Source of the DNA: JAJRXR01 sp041987545
GTDB lineage: Bacteria; Planctomycetota; Phycisphaerae; Phycisphaerales; UBA1924
NCBI GenBank assembly: GCA_041987545.1
Contig: JBHIWH010000001.1
Span: 496,001 to 560,000, forward strand
Length of the DNA: 64,000 bases
Direction: 5' to 3'
Part shown: piece after piece, positions 24,797 through 33,289 of the stretch
Position numbering within the stretch: the stretch's first letter is position 1
Layout: each line of letters starts with the position of its first letter
The notes under the pieces: model-generated
Database searches by the model: none
Seen by the model: only the letters and a program-made list of their open reading frames with translations
What the model was told of the DNA's origin: nothing
Program-made: the position numbers and the translations under genes

Positions 24797-25824
24797 CCGT
24801 CGCGCCCGAGTCGAGCGACGCCGAGCGTGGCGATGAAGCCGGCGAGGATCATCCCGGCCGCCCCCGCGATCTGGCCGACGCCCGGCGTGAAGAACTCCTC
24901 GGGCCAGTCCTTGGGGTCGATGTCCGCGAGTGTCTCTTCGGTGACGACCTCGCCGCGGAACGTGTCGCCGACCTCGGGCGCCACGCCCCGCTTGAACGGG
25001 TACAGGCCGAGCGGGGCGGCGAGCAGCAGCCCGAGCAGCACGCCGAGGGTCGCCTTCTCGTAGCGGTGGAAGACGATCCGCAGGATGTTGGCCACGACGA
25101 CCACGCCCAGCACGACGCCCACGCCGACGGGGATGATGACCGGGAGCTGGTCGATGACGCCCGAGACGTCGCCCGCGCTGGCCGCGTCCTTGGCGGCGCC
25201 GATCGCGTCCAGGATCGGGCGGTACTGGCCCAGGATCAGCAGCAGGTACGCGCCCGAGACGCCGGGCAGGATCATCGCGCTGGCGCCCGCGGCGCCCGCG
25301 AGGGTCAGCATGGCCGTGCTCGACCCGCCGCCGCCCTCGGCGCTCGTGAGAGCCTGCACGAGGACGACCCCCGCCATGAGGGCGGCGCCGACCACCAGGC
25401 CGACCCACACGGCGGCCGAGAACGGCCTGGCCATCCGCACGAGCACGGGCGCCCCGCCCAGCGTCAGCCCGATGAACAGCGCGTACATCCCCCAGCGGAA
25501 GTGCACGAGGGCCGCGGAGATGCTCGAGGCGAGCGCCACGATCGCGATCAACGCCGACAGCACGATCACGCCCACGAGCACGATCGACGATGCCCGGAGC
25601 CGAAAACGTGTCAGGTCGCTGATCGCGTCGATGAATCGGCGGTACACGCCCGTCGCGACGAGCATCGTCCCGCCCGAGATCCCGGGGACCAGATTGGCCA
25701 GGCCCATCAGGGCGCCCCCGACCGCCGCCCGCGCCAGCAGGCCGGGCGAGAGCCCCGGGGCGACGGCGCCGGCCTCGGCGGGGGCGTCCGACGGGGGGCT
25801 GGCTGATTCGGGTGGTTCGCCCAT
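24784..25824 (-). CDS. DUF368 membrane protein, probable undecaprenyl-phosphate translocase (PopT-like)
   Basis: A 346-residue polytopic membrane protein with the DUF368 signature GLANLVPGISGGTM near residue 45 and a second copy-like motif SAMILPGVSGAYLLLILG near residue 190; about eight to nine helices. DUF368 proteins of Firmicutes (PopT) have been linked to recycling undecaprenyl phosphate across the membrane, so a lipid-carrier role in wall synthesis is likely; this is by family, not shown here. The ATG at 25824 is preferred; an upstream start at 25878 adds 18 polar residues. Overlaps the 3' end of lgt by 13 nt (convergent). Confidence 0.85.
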   Translation of the reverse strand: MGEPPESASPPSDAPAEAGAVAPGLSPGLLARAAVGGALMGLANLVPGISGGTMLVATGVYRRFIDAISDLTRFRLRASSIVLVGVIVLSALIAIVALASSISAALVHFRWGMYALFIGLTLGGAPVLVRMARPFSAAVWVGLVVGAALMAGVVLVQALTSAEGGGGSSTAMLTLAGAAGASAMILPGVSGAYLLLILGQYRPILDAIGAAKDAASAGDVSGVIDQLPVIIPVGVGVVLGVVVVANILRIVFHRYEKATLGVLLGLLLAAPLGLYPFKRGVAPEVGDTFRGEVVTEETLADIDPKDWPEEFFTPGVGQIAGAAGMILAGFIATLGVARLGRDGQDD

Positions 25825-25836
25825 GCGTTTGTTCTC

Positions 25837-25842
25837 TATGAT
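25837..25842 (+). promoter_or_regulatory. -10 element of lipoprotein hydrolase gene (leaderless type)
   Basis: TATGAT, close to the consensus, ends 6 nt before the double ATG at 25849. Confidence 0.5.
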
Positions 25843-25848
25843 CGGCTG

Positions 25849-27255
25849 ATGATGCAGCGGGCCATTGTTCGCCGACACTCACGCACGGACGCGGGCGCCC
25901 TGGCGACAGGGCTATCGGCGATCTGGTCGCGGCTGCTGTGCCTGATTCCCGCGATCATCCTCGCGCCCCTGGCCGGGTGCGTGGCGATCCAGGCGCCCGC
26001 TGGCGCGTTCGTCGACGCGGGCGCGGCGTCCGACGACGAGGACGCGATCGAGCCCGAACGCGAGCTGGAGTGGCCCGAGCGGTGGGGGCGGTCGGGCCGG
26101 CGCGTCCAGGGCGTGATCGAGCCGGTCGAGGGACCGATCGACGACCTGCGTGGCGTGCGCCTGGGCGAGCATCACCAGCTGCGGACACCCGAGGAAGAGC
26201 GGGGGCCTGTTGATCGACTGGCCGAGGGCGAGGAGGACGTGGGGCTGTACAGGTTCCGGGCCGAGGGCCCGGGCTCGTACATCTTCGTTCGCCGGTTCGA
26301 GGACCCCGACCACCCGCGACCGGCCGAGCAGACCCAGCGGCTGCTGAGCGACCCGGACGAGCCGGCGGAGCTATTCCGGTACGTTTCCGGGCGCGAGGGG
26401 CGGGCCGTCGGCGGCGTGCCGCACGTCGAGATCGAGCGGACGTGGTTCGCGCGGTACGAGCCGTTCGCGGGCGAGCCGCGGGGGCTAATCGTGCTGCTGC
26501 CCGGCATGTTCGGCACGCCCGAGCCGGTCGTCGAGTCCACCGTCCGCTACTTCCGGCGCGAGGGCTGGGGGGTGCTCCGCATGCTCTCGCACCCGGCGCG
26601 GTTCACGCAGCTGGTCGAGCTGGAGATTGCGCCCGGGGAGACGGGCGAGTGGGCGACGCTGTGGGGGGGTGTCGTGTCCGGGATGTTCCAGGACAACGCC
26701 GCCGAGATCGCCTTTGCCACCGAGGCGGGCGTTCTGCACGCGATAGAGGCAGACGCGCAGCTGGAGGATCGCCCGCGCGTGATCGTGTCGATGAGCGGCG
26801 GGGCGATGATGACGCCGACGGTCTATGCGCGGGCGCCCGAGCTGTACGACGCGGCCGTCATGATCGCGGGCGGGAGCAACATCCTCGAGATCATCCTGGA
26901 GAGCAACTACTCGAGCAGCATCGACTCGATGCGGATCACCTGGAAGGGGCGCGAGCCCTCGCTCGGGGAGATCGAGGCGTGGGGCGAGGAGTACCTGCGC
27001 CGGGCGCCGTTCGACCCCTACCACACCGCCGAGACGATGCGGGGCGAGCCGGTGCTGATGCTGCACGCGGCCAAGGACAAGGCCGTGCCCGCCGAGTCGG
27101 GCGAGCAGCTCTGGCGCCGCCTCGGGCGCCCGGAGCGCTGGGTCTATCCCGTGGGTCACGAGATGATCTTCCTGTTCCTGCCGACGCAGCTCGATCGGAT
27201 CAGCGCCTGGCTGGATTCGGCGCTGGAGGGCGACGCCCCCGGTGGCGACTCGTGA
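25849..27255 (+). CDS. Alpha/beta-hydrolase lipoprotein
   Basis: A 468-residue exported protein. A long basic N-region and hydrophobic segment end in LAPLAGC (about residues 38-44), a lipobox. The C-terminal 270 residues form an alpha/beta hydrolase: GLIVLLPGMFGTPEP (oxyanion region), VIVSMSGGAMM with nucleophile Ser in SxSxG context, VLMLHAAKDKAVPAES (Asp) and VYPVGHEMIF (His). The substrate is unknown. The next gene starts within its stop codon (GTGA), so the two probably act together. Confidence 0.82.
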   Translation: MMQRAIVRRHSRTDAGALATGLSAIWSRLLCLIPAIILAPLAGCVAIQAPAGAFVDAGAASDDEDAIEPERELEWPERWGRSGRRVQGVIEPVEGPIDDLRGVRLGEHHQLRTPEEERGPVDRLAEGEEDVGLYRFRAEGPGSYIFVRRFEDPDHPRPAEQTQRLLSDPDEPAELFRYVSGREGRAVGGVPHVEIERTWFARYEPFAGEPRGLIVLLPGMFGTPEPVVESTVRYFRREGWGVLRMLSHPARFTQLVELEIAPGETGEWATLWGGVVSGMFQDNAAEIAFATEAGVLHAIEADAQLEDRPRVIVSMSGGAMMTPTVYARAPELYDAAVMIAGGSNILEIILESNYSSSIDSMRITWKGREPSLGEIEAWGEEYLRRAPFDPYHTAETMRGEPVLMLHAAKDKAVPAESGEQLWRRLGRPERWVYPVGHEMIFLFLPTQLDRISAWLDSALEGDAPGGDS

Positions 27256-28226
27256 GCCGTGCCGTCCCCGTCCCGGCCGCGGCCCGCGCGCAGCTGGGCA
27301 TCGCGCTGAGCCCCTACCACCTGGCGACGGGCGAGCTGCCGGCACTCGCGTCGGCGGTGCTCGCCGACCGGGTGGTCACGATGCTCCCGCTCCCGCCCGG
27401 GCACGAGCACGAGGCGCGTGAGCGGGCGGAGACGAGCCCGGCGTACGCGGGGTTCATGGAGGCGTGGTCCTGGTCGGCGCCCCTTTGGGAGGCGGGCGCG
27501 CTCGGGGCGCGGCTGGACGCCGACGACGCGGGGCGGGACCTGATCGACGTGCTCGACGAGCTGGAGGGGCGGGACGAGCTGGCCGAGCTGCGCCCGTTCG
27601 TGGGCGGGCGGGCCGGCGGGCTCGACCCGGGCGTGTGGCTCGAGGGCGTGGCGCGCGACCTGGTGCGGGGCGGGCCGGACCCTGGCTGGTGCGTGCCCCT
27701 GGCCGCGGCGATCGATAGGTTCGCGGCGCGGCGCGGGCTCGCGGCCGCGCGGGCGGCGCCGGTGTCGCTGGCCCAGAAGGCCGAGGCGAGGCTGAACCGA
27801 CCCGTCTTCGCCTTCGTGATCCCGATGCTTGTGCAGGCCGACGGCGGGCGGCTGGTCGAGGTCCGGGAGACGCTGGCGGCGCCCCTGGGCGCGCTGCGGG
27901 CCCGGATGTCCGAGGCGTTCGCCGCGGCGTTGGGGCAGGGCGACGCCGACGAGGCCGACCCCGGGGCGTTGCGGCTGGCCGCCGACACGCTCGCGGGGGC
28001 GTTTGAGGACGCCCGCGACACGCTCACCCGCCCGCCCGAGGACGAGGACGACCCCCGAGTGCTTGCCGGGCTGGTGTCGGTTTCTGGGGTGCTGCTGCCC
28101 TCGGACGCGGCGTTCCGCTCCAGTCTGTCAGCGCTCCGCCGCGCCCGCGGCCGCGCTCCACGCCGGGCCGCGCCCCTGCCGGGCGACATGGTCGCCTCGC
28201 TCGTCTTCAGGCGGGTTGGGCGCTGA
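27252..28226 (+). CDS. Conserved-looking protein of unknown function
   Basis: A 324-residue Ala/Leu/Arg-rich, mostly helical protein with no signal peptide or membrane segment and no family recognised. Notable spots are LGIALSPYHLATGELPAL near the N-terminus, FMEAWSWSAPLWEAGAL near residue 60 and PVFAFVIPMLVQADGG near residue 190. The GTG overlaps the TGA of the hydrolase gene, which fixes the start. Codon use (GC at third positions) looks like its neighbours, supporting a real gene. Confidence 0.72.
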   Translation: MSRAVPVPAAARAQLGIALSPYHLATGELPALASAVLADRVVTMLPLPPGHEHEARERAETSPAYAGFMEAWSWSAPLWEAGALGARLDADDAGRDLIDVLDELEGRDELAELRPFVGGRAGGLDPGVWLEGVARDLVRGGPDPGWCVPLAAAIDRFAARRGLAAARAAPVSLAQKAEARLNRPVFAFVIPMLVQADGGRLVEVRETLAAPLGALRARMSEAFAAALGQGDADEADPGALRLAADTLAGAFEDARDTLTRPPEDEDDPRVLAGLVSVSGVLLPSDAAFRSSLSALRRARGRAPRRAAPLPGDMVASLVFRRVGR

Positions 28227-28234
28227 GGCGCCCC

Positions 28235-28240
28235 TAGCAT
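28235..28240 (+). promoter_or_regulatory. -10 element of DUF255 gene (leaderless type)
   Basis: TAGCAT ends 7 nt before the ATG at 28248. Confidence 0.45.
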
Positions 28241-28247
28241 CGCGCCG

Positions 28248-30593
28248 ATGCACGAAGGCCGATCGACACACACCAACCGCCTCGCCGACGAGACGAGCCC
28301 GTACCTGCTCCAGCACGCGGGCAACCCCGTGGACTGGCGGCCGTGGGGCGAGGACGCCTTCGCCGAGGCCCGCCGCCGCGACGTTCCGGTGTTCCTGTCG
28401 ATCGGGTATTCGACGTGCTACTGGTGCCACGTCATGGAGCGGGAGAGCTTCGAGGACACTGCGACGGCGAGGGTCATGAACGAGCGGTTCGTCTGCGTCA
28501 AGGTGGACCGCGAGGAACGCCCCGACGTTGACGACCTGTACATGACCGCGACGCAGATCATGACCGGCCGCGGCGGCTGGCCCATGAGCTGCTTCCTCGA
28601 GCCCGAGCAACTCCGGCCCTTCTGGTGCGGGACGTACTTCCCGAAGGAGCCCAGGCACGGCCTGCCGTCGTTCACGCAGGTGCTCACCGGGCTGAGCGAG
28701 GCGTGGAAGACGAAGCGCGACGAGGTCCTCGGGCAGGCCGAGACGGTCGCCGACTCGGTCCGGGGCGCGCTCGCGTCGGCGGGCGAGCCCCGGCCCGTTG
28801 GCCGGGCGGCGGTCACGGGGGCGGTCGAGACGCTGCTCCGCTCGTTCGACCGGACGCACGGCGGGTTCGGGGGCGCGCCCAAGTTCCCCCAGCCAGCCAA
28901 TCTCATGCTGCTGCTCGAAGCGCGTGATGGAGCCGAGGGCGACACGCTGGCCGCGATCGACGCCGCGGTCCGGACGACCCTCGACCGCATGGCCCTGGGC
29001 GGGATGTTCGACCAGGTGGGCGGCGGATTCCACCGGTACTCGACCGACGCGGCCTGGCTCGTGCCGCACTTCGAGAAGATGCTCTACGACCAGGCGCAGC
29101 TCGCGCTGGTGTACGCGCGGGCGGCCAGGACGTACGACGACGCGTTCTACGCGCGCATCGTCCGCCGCACGCTCGACTACGTCCTCCGCGAGATGACGGG
29201 CGCCGACGAGCCGGGCGCGCGGGGCTTCTATTCGGCTCAAGACGCTGAGGTCGATGCCCGCGAGGGCCTGAACTACCTCTGGACGCCCGAGGAGGTCCGC
29301 GACGCGCTGGGCGATGAGGACGCCGAGCTGGCGATCCGGGTCTACGGCCTGGACAAGGGCCCGAACTTCCGCGACCCGCACCACGCCGACGAGCCGGCGC
29401 GGAACATCCTGTTCCTGGTCGATCGGCCCGAGCGGCTGGCGGCCGACCACGGCGTGACTCCCGACGAGCTGCTCGCGCGGCTCGGTTCGATCAACGAGCG
29501 CCTTCTCGAGGCCCGGTCCCAGAGGAAGCAGCCGCACCTGGACGACAAGGCGATCGCCTCGTGGAACGGGCTGATGATCGAGGCGCTGGCCGCGGGCGCC
29601 TCGCTGCTGGGCGAGCCGTCGTACGCCGCGGCCGCCTGCCGTGCTGCGCGGCACGTCATGAACTCGATGCGGGACGCCGAGGGCGCCCTGCTCCGCGTCG
29701 AGCGGGGCGGGCGGGCCAAGACCCCCGCGTTCCTCGAGGACCACGCGGCCATGATCCGGGGCCTGGTGGCGCTGCACGAGTACGGGTTTGACGAGGATGG
29801 CGAGCACCTCCGGGCGGCGATAGAGCTCGCCGACCTCGTCCACGCCGCGTTCGCAGACGCGGGCGGCGGGTACTTCGACACACGCGAGAACCAGGGTGAC
29901 CTGTTGGTGCGCACGCGATCGACCTACGACGGCGCCATCCCCTGCGGTTCGTCGCTGATGCTCGGCGCCCTGCTCGCCCTGCACCGGGCGACTGGCGACG
30001 GCGTGCAGCTCGACCGGGCCGTCGGCGTGCTCGCGTCGCTGAGCCCGCGTCTGGCCGAGTCGCCGGCGTCGGTCGTCGAGGCGACGCGCCACCTGCTCGC
30101 GATGATGCGGATGGGCGAGGCGTTGGACGCTCGCGTTGCGTTCGACGACGGCAAACTGGGGCAGGCGCCCGATCGCGCCCCGCCTGTCAACGTCTTCGCC
30201 AGCGCCGAGTCGGTCGGGGTCGGGCCCGAGACGCCCGGGACCTTCCGTCTGCGCCTGCAGGTTGATGACGGCTACCACGTCGTCGCCGCCGAGCCTGGGG
30301 AGGGAGGTCGGGGGCTGCTGCCCATGCGTGTGGGGTTGGTCCGGGGCCAGGGCGTCGCCGTCTACGCCGACTACCCGGAGGGCGAGGTACTCGACCTTGG
30401 CATCGAGGGCGTGGGCCCGATCCGCGTGCACTCGGGCGTGGTCGAGTTCGACGTCGCGCTCGAGCACGCCCCGGGCGTGGGCCCGAGCACGGGCGACCCG
30501 ATCCTGGGCATCACGCTGCAGGCGTGCGGCGACACGGAGTGCCTCGCGCCCCAGACGCTCGAGCTGGGCGTCGAGATCGACGTGCGCGACTGA
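28248..30593 (+). CDS. DUF255 thioredoxin-like protein with C-terminal DsbD-alpha-like domain
   Basis: A 781-residue protein of the YyaL/SSP411 family. The thioredoxin-like domain (about 1-165) has SPYLLQHAGNPVDW, STCYWCHVMERESF with an active CYWC, and FVCVKVDREERPDVD. A six-hairpin-like helical domain follows (GGMFDQVGGGFHRYSTD, LPHFEKMLYDQAQL-type motif, KAIASWNGLMIEAL). The last 115 residues resemble the N-terminal domain of DsbD (FRLRLQVDDGYHVVAAEP and LQACGDTECLAPQ with a Cys pair). No signal peptide is seen, which is odd for a DsbD-alpha domain. Function of the family is not settled. Confidence 0.88.
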   Translation: MHEGRSTHTNRLADETSPYLLQHAGNPVDWRPWGEDAFAEARRRDVPVFLSIGYSTCYWCHVMERESFEDTATARVMNERFVCVKVDREERPDVDDLYMTATQIMTGRGGWPMSCFLEPEQLRPFWCGTYFPKEPRHGLPSFTQVLTGLSEAWKTKRDEVLGQAETVADSVRGALASAGEPRPVGRAAVTGAVETLLRSFDRTHGGFGGAPKFPQPANLMLLLEARDGAEGDTLAAIDAAVRTTLDRMALGGMFDQVGGGFHRYSTDAAWLVPHFEKMLYDQAQLALVYARAARTYDDAFYARIVRRTLDYVLREMTGADEPGARGFYSAQDAEVDAREGLNYLWTPEEVRDALGDEDAELAIRVYGLDKGPNFRDPHHADEPARNILFLVDRPERLAADHGVTPDELLARLGSINERLLEARSQRKQPHLDDKAIASWNGLMIEALAAGASLLGEPSYAAAACRAARHVMNSMRDAEGALLRVERGGRAKTPAFLEDHAAMIRGLVALHEYGFDEDGEHLRAAIELADLVHAAFADAGGGYFDTRENQGDLLVRTRSTYDGAIPCGSSLMLGALLALHRATGDGVQLDRAVGVLASLSPRLAESPASVVEATRHLLAMMRMGEALDARVAFDDGKLGQAPDRAPPVNVFASAESVGVGPETPGTFRLRLQVDDGYHVVAAEPGEGGRGLLPMRVGLVRGQGVAVYADYPEGEVLDLGIEGVGPIRVHSGVVEFDVALEHAPGVGPSTGDPILGITLQACGDTECLAPQTLELGVEIDVRD

Positions 30594-30610
30594 GGCGTCG
30601 CGGCTCGGTT

Positions 30611-31939
30611 TCAGGCGTCGTGTTCACCCTCGTCGAGCCTCGTCTTGCAGACCTCTTCCATGACGGTCGTGGCGAAGGCGCCGCGGGGCAGCTCGAAGGC
30701 GCACTTGACGTACGGGCCGTGCTCGTCCACGCCGCCCTCGACGTCCGGGTCGGTCAGGGGAACTCGCAGGGGGCGCCGGGCGCCGCCGATCATCTCGGCG
30801 ATCGAGGACTCGGCCCGGTCCAAGTCGGTCGGGTCCACGCCGAAGGCTCGGAGCCGATCCAGCTCGACCTCGCCCGCCCGCCCGGTCGGGCGGTCCATCT
30901 CGCGACCCCACAGGGGCCCCGACGGGCTGATCTCGAAACGGGCCAGGCGCGCCGGGATCGAGCCGGGGCCGCTCGCGTCGCCGGCCAGGTCCGTCTCACC
31001 CACGGCGAACGTGGTCCGGTGCTCGTGCACGTACGCGAGGTCGCCTAGCTCAAGGACGTCGAGCCCGTCGTCGATCAGCCGCTGGTCCAGGACGGCGTTG
31101 AAGATCGCCGACTGGAACGCGCTGATGTAGTACGAGCGGATGTTCTTGGGGACCGACCGCAGGGCGCCCCGCGCGTCCTTGCCCTTGAGCAGCGCGTTGA
31201 GCACCGTCTGCTCCGTCCGGAACGAGCGCGGGAACTCCCGCCAGGCTCCCTCCAGGTCTCCCTCGGCGTACCGCGCCCGGGCGTCGGTCTGCGACCGCGG
31301 CGCCCGCTCGTCGGGGCCCAGCAGGCGGTCGACAGCTTCCTGGTACTCCCTTCGCACGATCGCCCGCCCGATCAGGTGGTTGTTGCCCACGTATCCGAAC
31401 CGCTGCTCGCCGAATCGGTTTGGCACGCCCGCCTCGGCGAGCCGGTCCAGGACCTTCTTGGCGACGATCGCCTGCGTCGCCTCGACGCCCCGGACGCGGA
31501 TGACGAAGCGGTTGCCCTGCAGGGCGCCGCGCTTGAGCTTGTGTGTGTGCAGGTCGGCCCAGAGGACGCGCATGTCCGGGCGGTCGATCATGGGCACGTC
31601 CTCTGGCGTGCGTCCGGGGGCGTGGACGGAGACGAGCTGGCGCGTGATCGCGTGCCGGTCCTTGAGCCCGGCCGAGCCGACCTCGTCGGGGCGGACGCGG
31701 AAGTGCCGGGCGATCGCGTTGATCATCTCGATCGAGCTCAGGCCCCGCTTCTCGACGAAGAGGTACATGTGCTCGCCCTCGCCGGCGGGCGAGAACAGGG
31801 GCAGCTCCTCGACGATGAAGTCCTCGGGGCGCTGCTTGAGCGCGCCGCCGATCGGGGGCTGGTCGTGCGTCAGGTATCGGGCGGGGCGGACGTGCGGGTC
31901 GGCGTCGTACTCGCGGTGGTCGCCCGGGCGGGCGTCCAT
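30611..31939 (-). CDS. truD: tRNA pseudouridine(13) synthase TruD
   Basis: A 442-residue pseudouridine synthase. The N-terminal GALKQRPEDFIVEELP, catalytic SAGLKDRHAITRQ (Asp near residue 92), NRFVIRVRG and VPNRFGEQRFG are TruD hallmarks, followed by the TRUD insertion and the closing RPLRVPLTDPDVE. Somewhat longer than the E. coli enzyme. Its ATG overlaps the TGA of the upstream nuclease gene by one base (TGATG), so translation is coupled. Confidence 0.93.
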   Translation of the reverse strand: MDARPGDHREYDADPHVRPARYLTHDQPPIGGALKQRPEDFIVEELPLFSPAGEGEHMYLFVEKRGLSSIEMINAIARHFRVRPDEVGSAGLKDRHAITRQLVSVHAPGRTPEDVPMIDRPDMRVLWADLHTHKLKRGALQGNRFVIRVRGVEATQAIVAKKVLDRLAEAGVPNRFGEQRFGYVGNNHLIGRAIVRREYQEAVDRLLGPDERAPRSQTDARARYAEGDLEGAWREFPRSFRTEQTVLNALLKGKDARGALRSVPKNIRSYYISAFQSAIFNAVLDQRLIDDGLDVLELGDLAYVHEHRTTFAVGETDLAGDASGPGSIPARLARFEISPSGPLWGREMDRPTGRAGEVELDRLRAFGVDPTDLDRAESSIAEMIGGARRPLRVPLTDPDVEGGVDEHGPYVKCAFELPRGAFATTVMEEVCKTRLDEGEHDA

Positions 31940-32439
31940 CAGGCGTCGTCCTCGTCGTCGTCGTCGTCGATGAAGGAACTCGGCTCGTCGGGCGACTCGC
32001 GCGTCGCCTCCTCGAGCACGTGCTCGGCGACGTAGATCGGGATCTGCTCCGTGATCCCCAGCGCGATCGCGTCGCTGGGGCGCGAGTCCACGTTCACGAG
32101 GGCGCCGTCGTCCTTCCGCAGGCGCAGCTCGGCGAAGAACGTGTGGTCTTGCAGATCAGTGATCGCGATGCTCTCGAGCGTCGCGCCCAGGGACGTGACG
32201 ATGCTGGCCAGCAGGTCGTGCGTCTGGGGGCGCTTGATCTCGACGCCGGCGAGCCGCCGCTCGATCGCCTGGGCCTCGGGCAGGCCGATGACGATCGGGA
32301 AGGTGCGCCCGTCCTCGATCTGGCGGACCTGGGGCTTGCCGTCCTCGTCCACGAACTCCTCGGCCTCGCGGAGCTCGATGATCTGGTAGTCCACGAGCTC
32401 GCGGATGAAGATGCGGCTGAGTTCCATACGCACGGACAT
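31939..32439 (-). CDS. Bifunctional nuclease (BFN / DUF151) family protein
   Basis: A 166-residue DUF151 protein. The family core is complete: FPIVIGLPEAQAIERRL, RPQTHDLLASIVTSLGATL, TFFAELRL and VDSRPSDAIALGI. Plant and bacterial members have reported DNase and RNase activity. The last residues are an Asp/Glu run encoded by a GTC/CTC triplet repeat (31943-31971). The ATG at 32439 is chosen because GGGAGA precedes it; an upstream ATG lies at 32472. Coupled to truD by a TGATG overlap, which hints at a shared RNA-related job. Confidence 0.9.
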   Translation of the reverse strand: MSVRMELSRIFIRELVDYQIIELREAEEFVDEDGKPQVRQIEDGRTFPIVIGLPEAQAIERRLAGVEIKRPQTHDLLASIVTSLGATLESIAITDLQDHTFFAELRLRKDDGALVNVDSRPSDAIALGITEQIPIYVAEHVLEEATRESPDEPSSFIDDDDDEDDA

Positions 32440-32488
32440 CGAACGTCTCCCGTGGGACGCGTGATCCTCCACGACGGCGGGGGCGGAG

Positions 32489-33256
32489 TCAACCGGCGCC
32501 CGGGGGACCGCCGTGGGCCGCCCCGTCCGCGAGCCGCTCGATCAGGGCCCGGGGCGCCCCGATCCCCTCGACGACGACCCTCCCGGTGAAGGCCGCGGCC
32601 TCCGGCGAGGCGAACCCGCGCTTCCGGGCCGCGAGGGTCACGGTCAGGTCTGCGCGGACGGCGCCGCCCAGGGGCCGCCCGGTGTCGGCGTCCAGGCCCG
32701 AGGGCAGATCGACGGACAGGACCGGGCCCAGCCCGGTGCGCGCGTTGAGCGCCCGGATCACGTCCAGGATGAACCCCCTGACCGCGCGGTCGAGCCCGGT
32801 GCCCAGGAGCGCATCGACGACGAGGCAGGGCGAGGGGTCGGGCCCGGCGGGGTGGAAACGGAGGGCGTCGTCGAGCCAGTCGCCCGCGGACACGATCTCG
32901 GGCGGGGGCGGCTCGATCGTCAGGCCCATGCGCTGGCAGATCTCGAGGTTCACCCGCGCGTCGCCCGAGCATGAGTCCGGGGGAGAGGTGAGCATGACGA
33001 GCACGGAGATGTCGGCGTTGTGCAGGTGGCGGGCGAGGGCGAGGCCGTCACCCCCGTTGTTGCCCGGGCCGCACAGGATGACCGCCGCGTCGATCGATCC
33101 GGTATCCGCGACGAGCAACGCCTGGGCGGCGATCCCCCGGGCGGCGTTCTCCATCAGGACGATGGAGGGGATGCCGAACTCCTCGACGCACAGCCGGTCC
33201 AGCTCGCGGAGCGCATCGCGCGAGAGCGTGGGCGCATCGTGCGGGCGGTGGTCCAT
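32489..33256 (-). CDS. nnrE: NAD(P)H-hydrate epimerase
   Basis: A 255-residue YjeF N-terminal-type epimerase that interconverts R and S forms of hydrated NAD(P)H. Motifs: FGIPSIVLMENAARGIA, VILCGPGNNGGDGLALARHL (nucleotide loop), VVDALLGTGLDRAVRG (catalytic Asp), LSVDLPSGLDADTG and ADLTVTLAARKRG. It complements the separate dehydratase nnrD at 21827-22789. Starts 33 nt from the divergent glycosyltransferase. Confidence 0.93.
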   Translation of the reverse strand: MDHRPHDAPTLSRDALRELDRLCVEEFGIPSIVLMENAARGIAAQALLVADTGSIDAAVILCGPGNNGGDGLALARHLHNADISVLVMLTSPPDSCSGDARVNLEICQRMGLTIEPPPPEIVSAGDWLDDALRFHPAGPDPSPCLVVDALLGTGLDRAVRGFILDVIRALNARTGLGPVLSVDLPSGLDADTGRPLGGAVRADLTVTLAARKRGFASPEAAAFTGRVVVEGIGAPRALIERLADGAAHGGPPGAG

Positions 33257-33262
33257 CGCGGG

Positions 33263-33268
33263 AGTGTA
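33263..33268 (-). promoter_or_regulatory. -10 element of nnrE (leaderless type)
   Basis: Minus-strand TACACT (33268-33263) ends 6 nt before the ATG at 33256. Confidence 0.5.
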
Positions 33269-33276
33269 CGTGCGGC

Positions 33277-33282
33277 TAGGCT
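33277..33282 (+). promoter_or_regulatory. -10 element of glycosyltransferase gene (leaderless type)
   Basis: TAGGCT ends 7 nt before the GTG at 33290. Two opposite start codons and both -10 boxes fit in 36 bp. Confidence 0.5.
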
Positions 33283-33289
33283 ACGGCGC

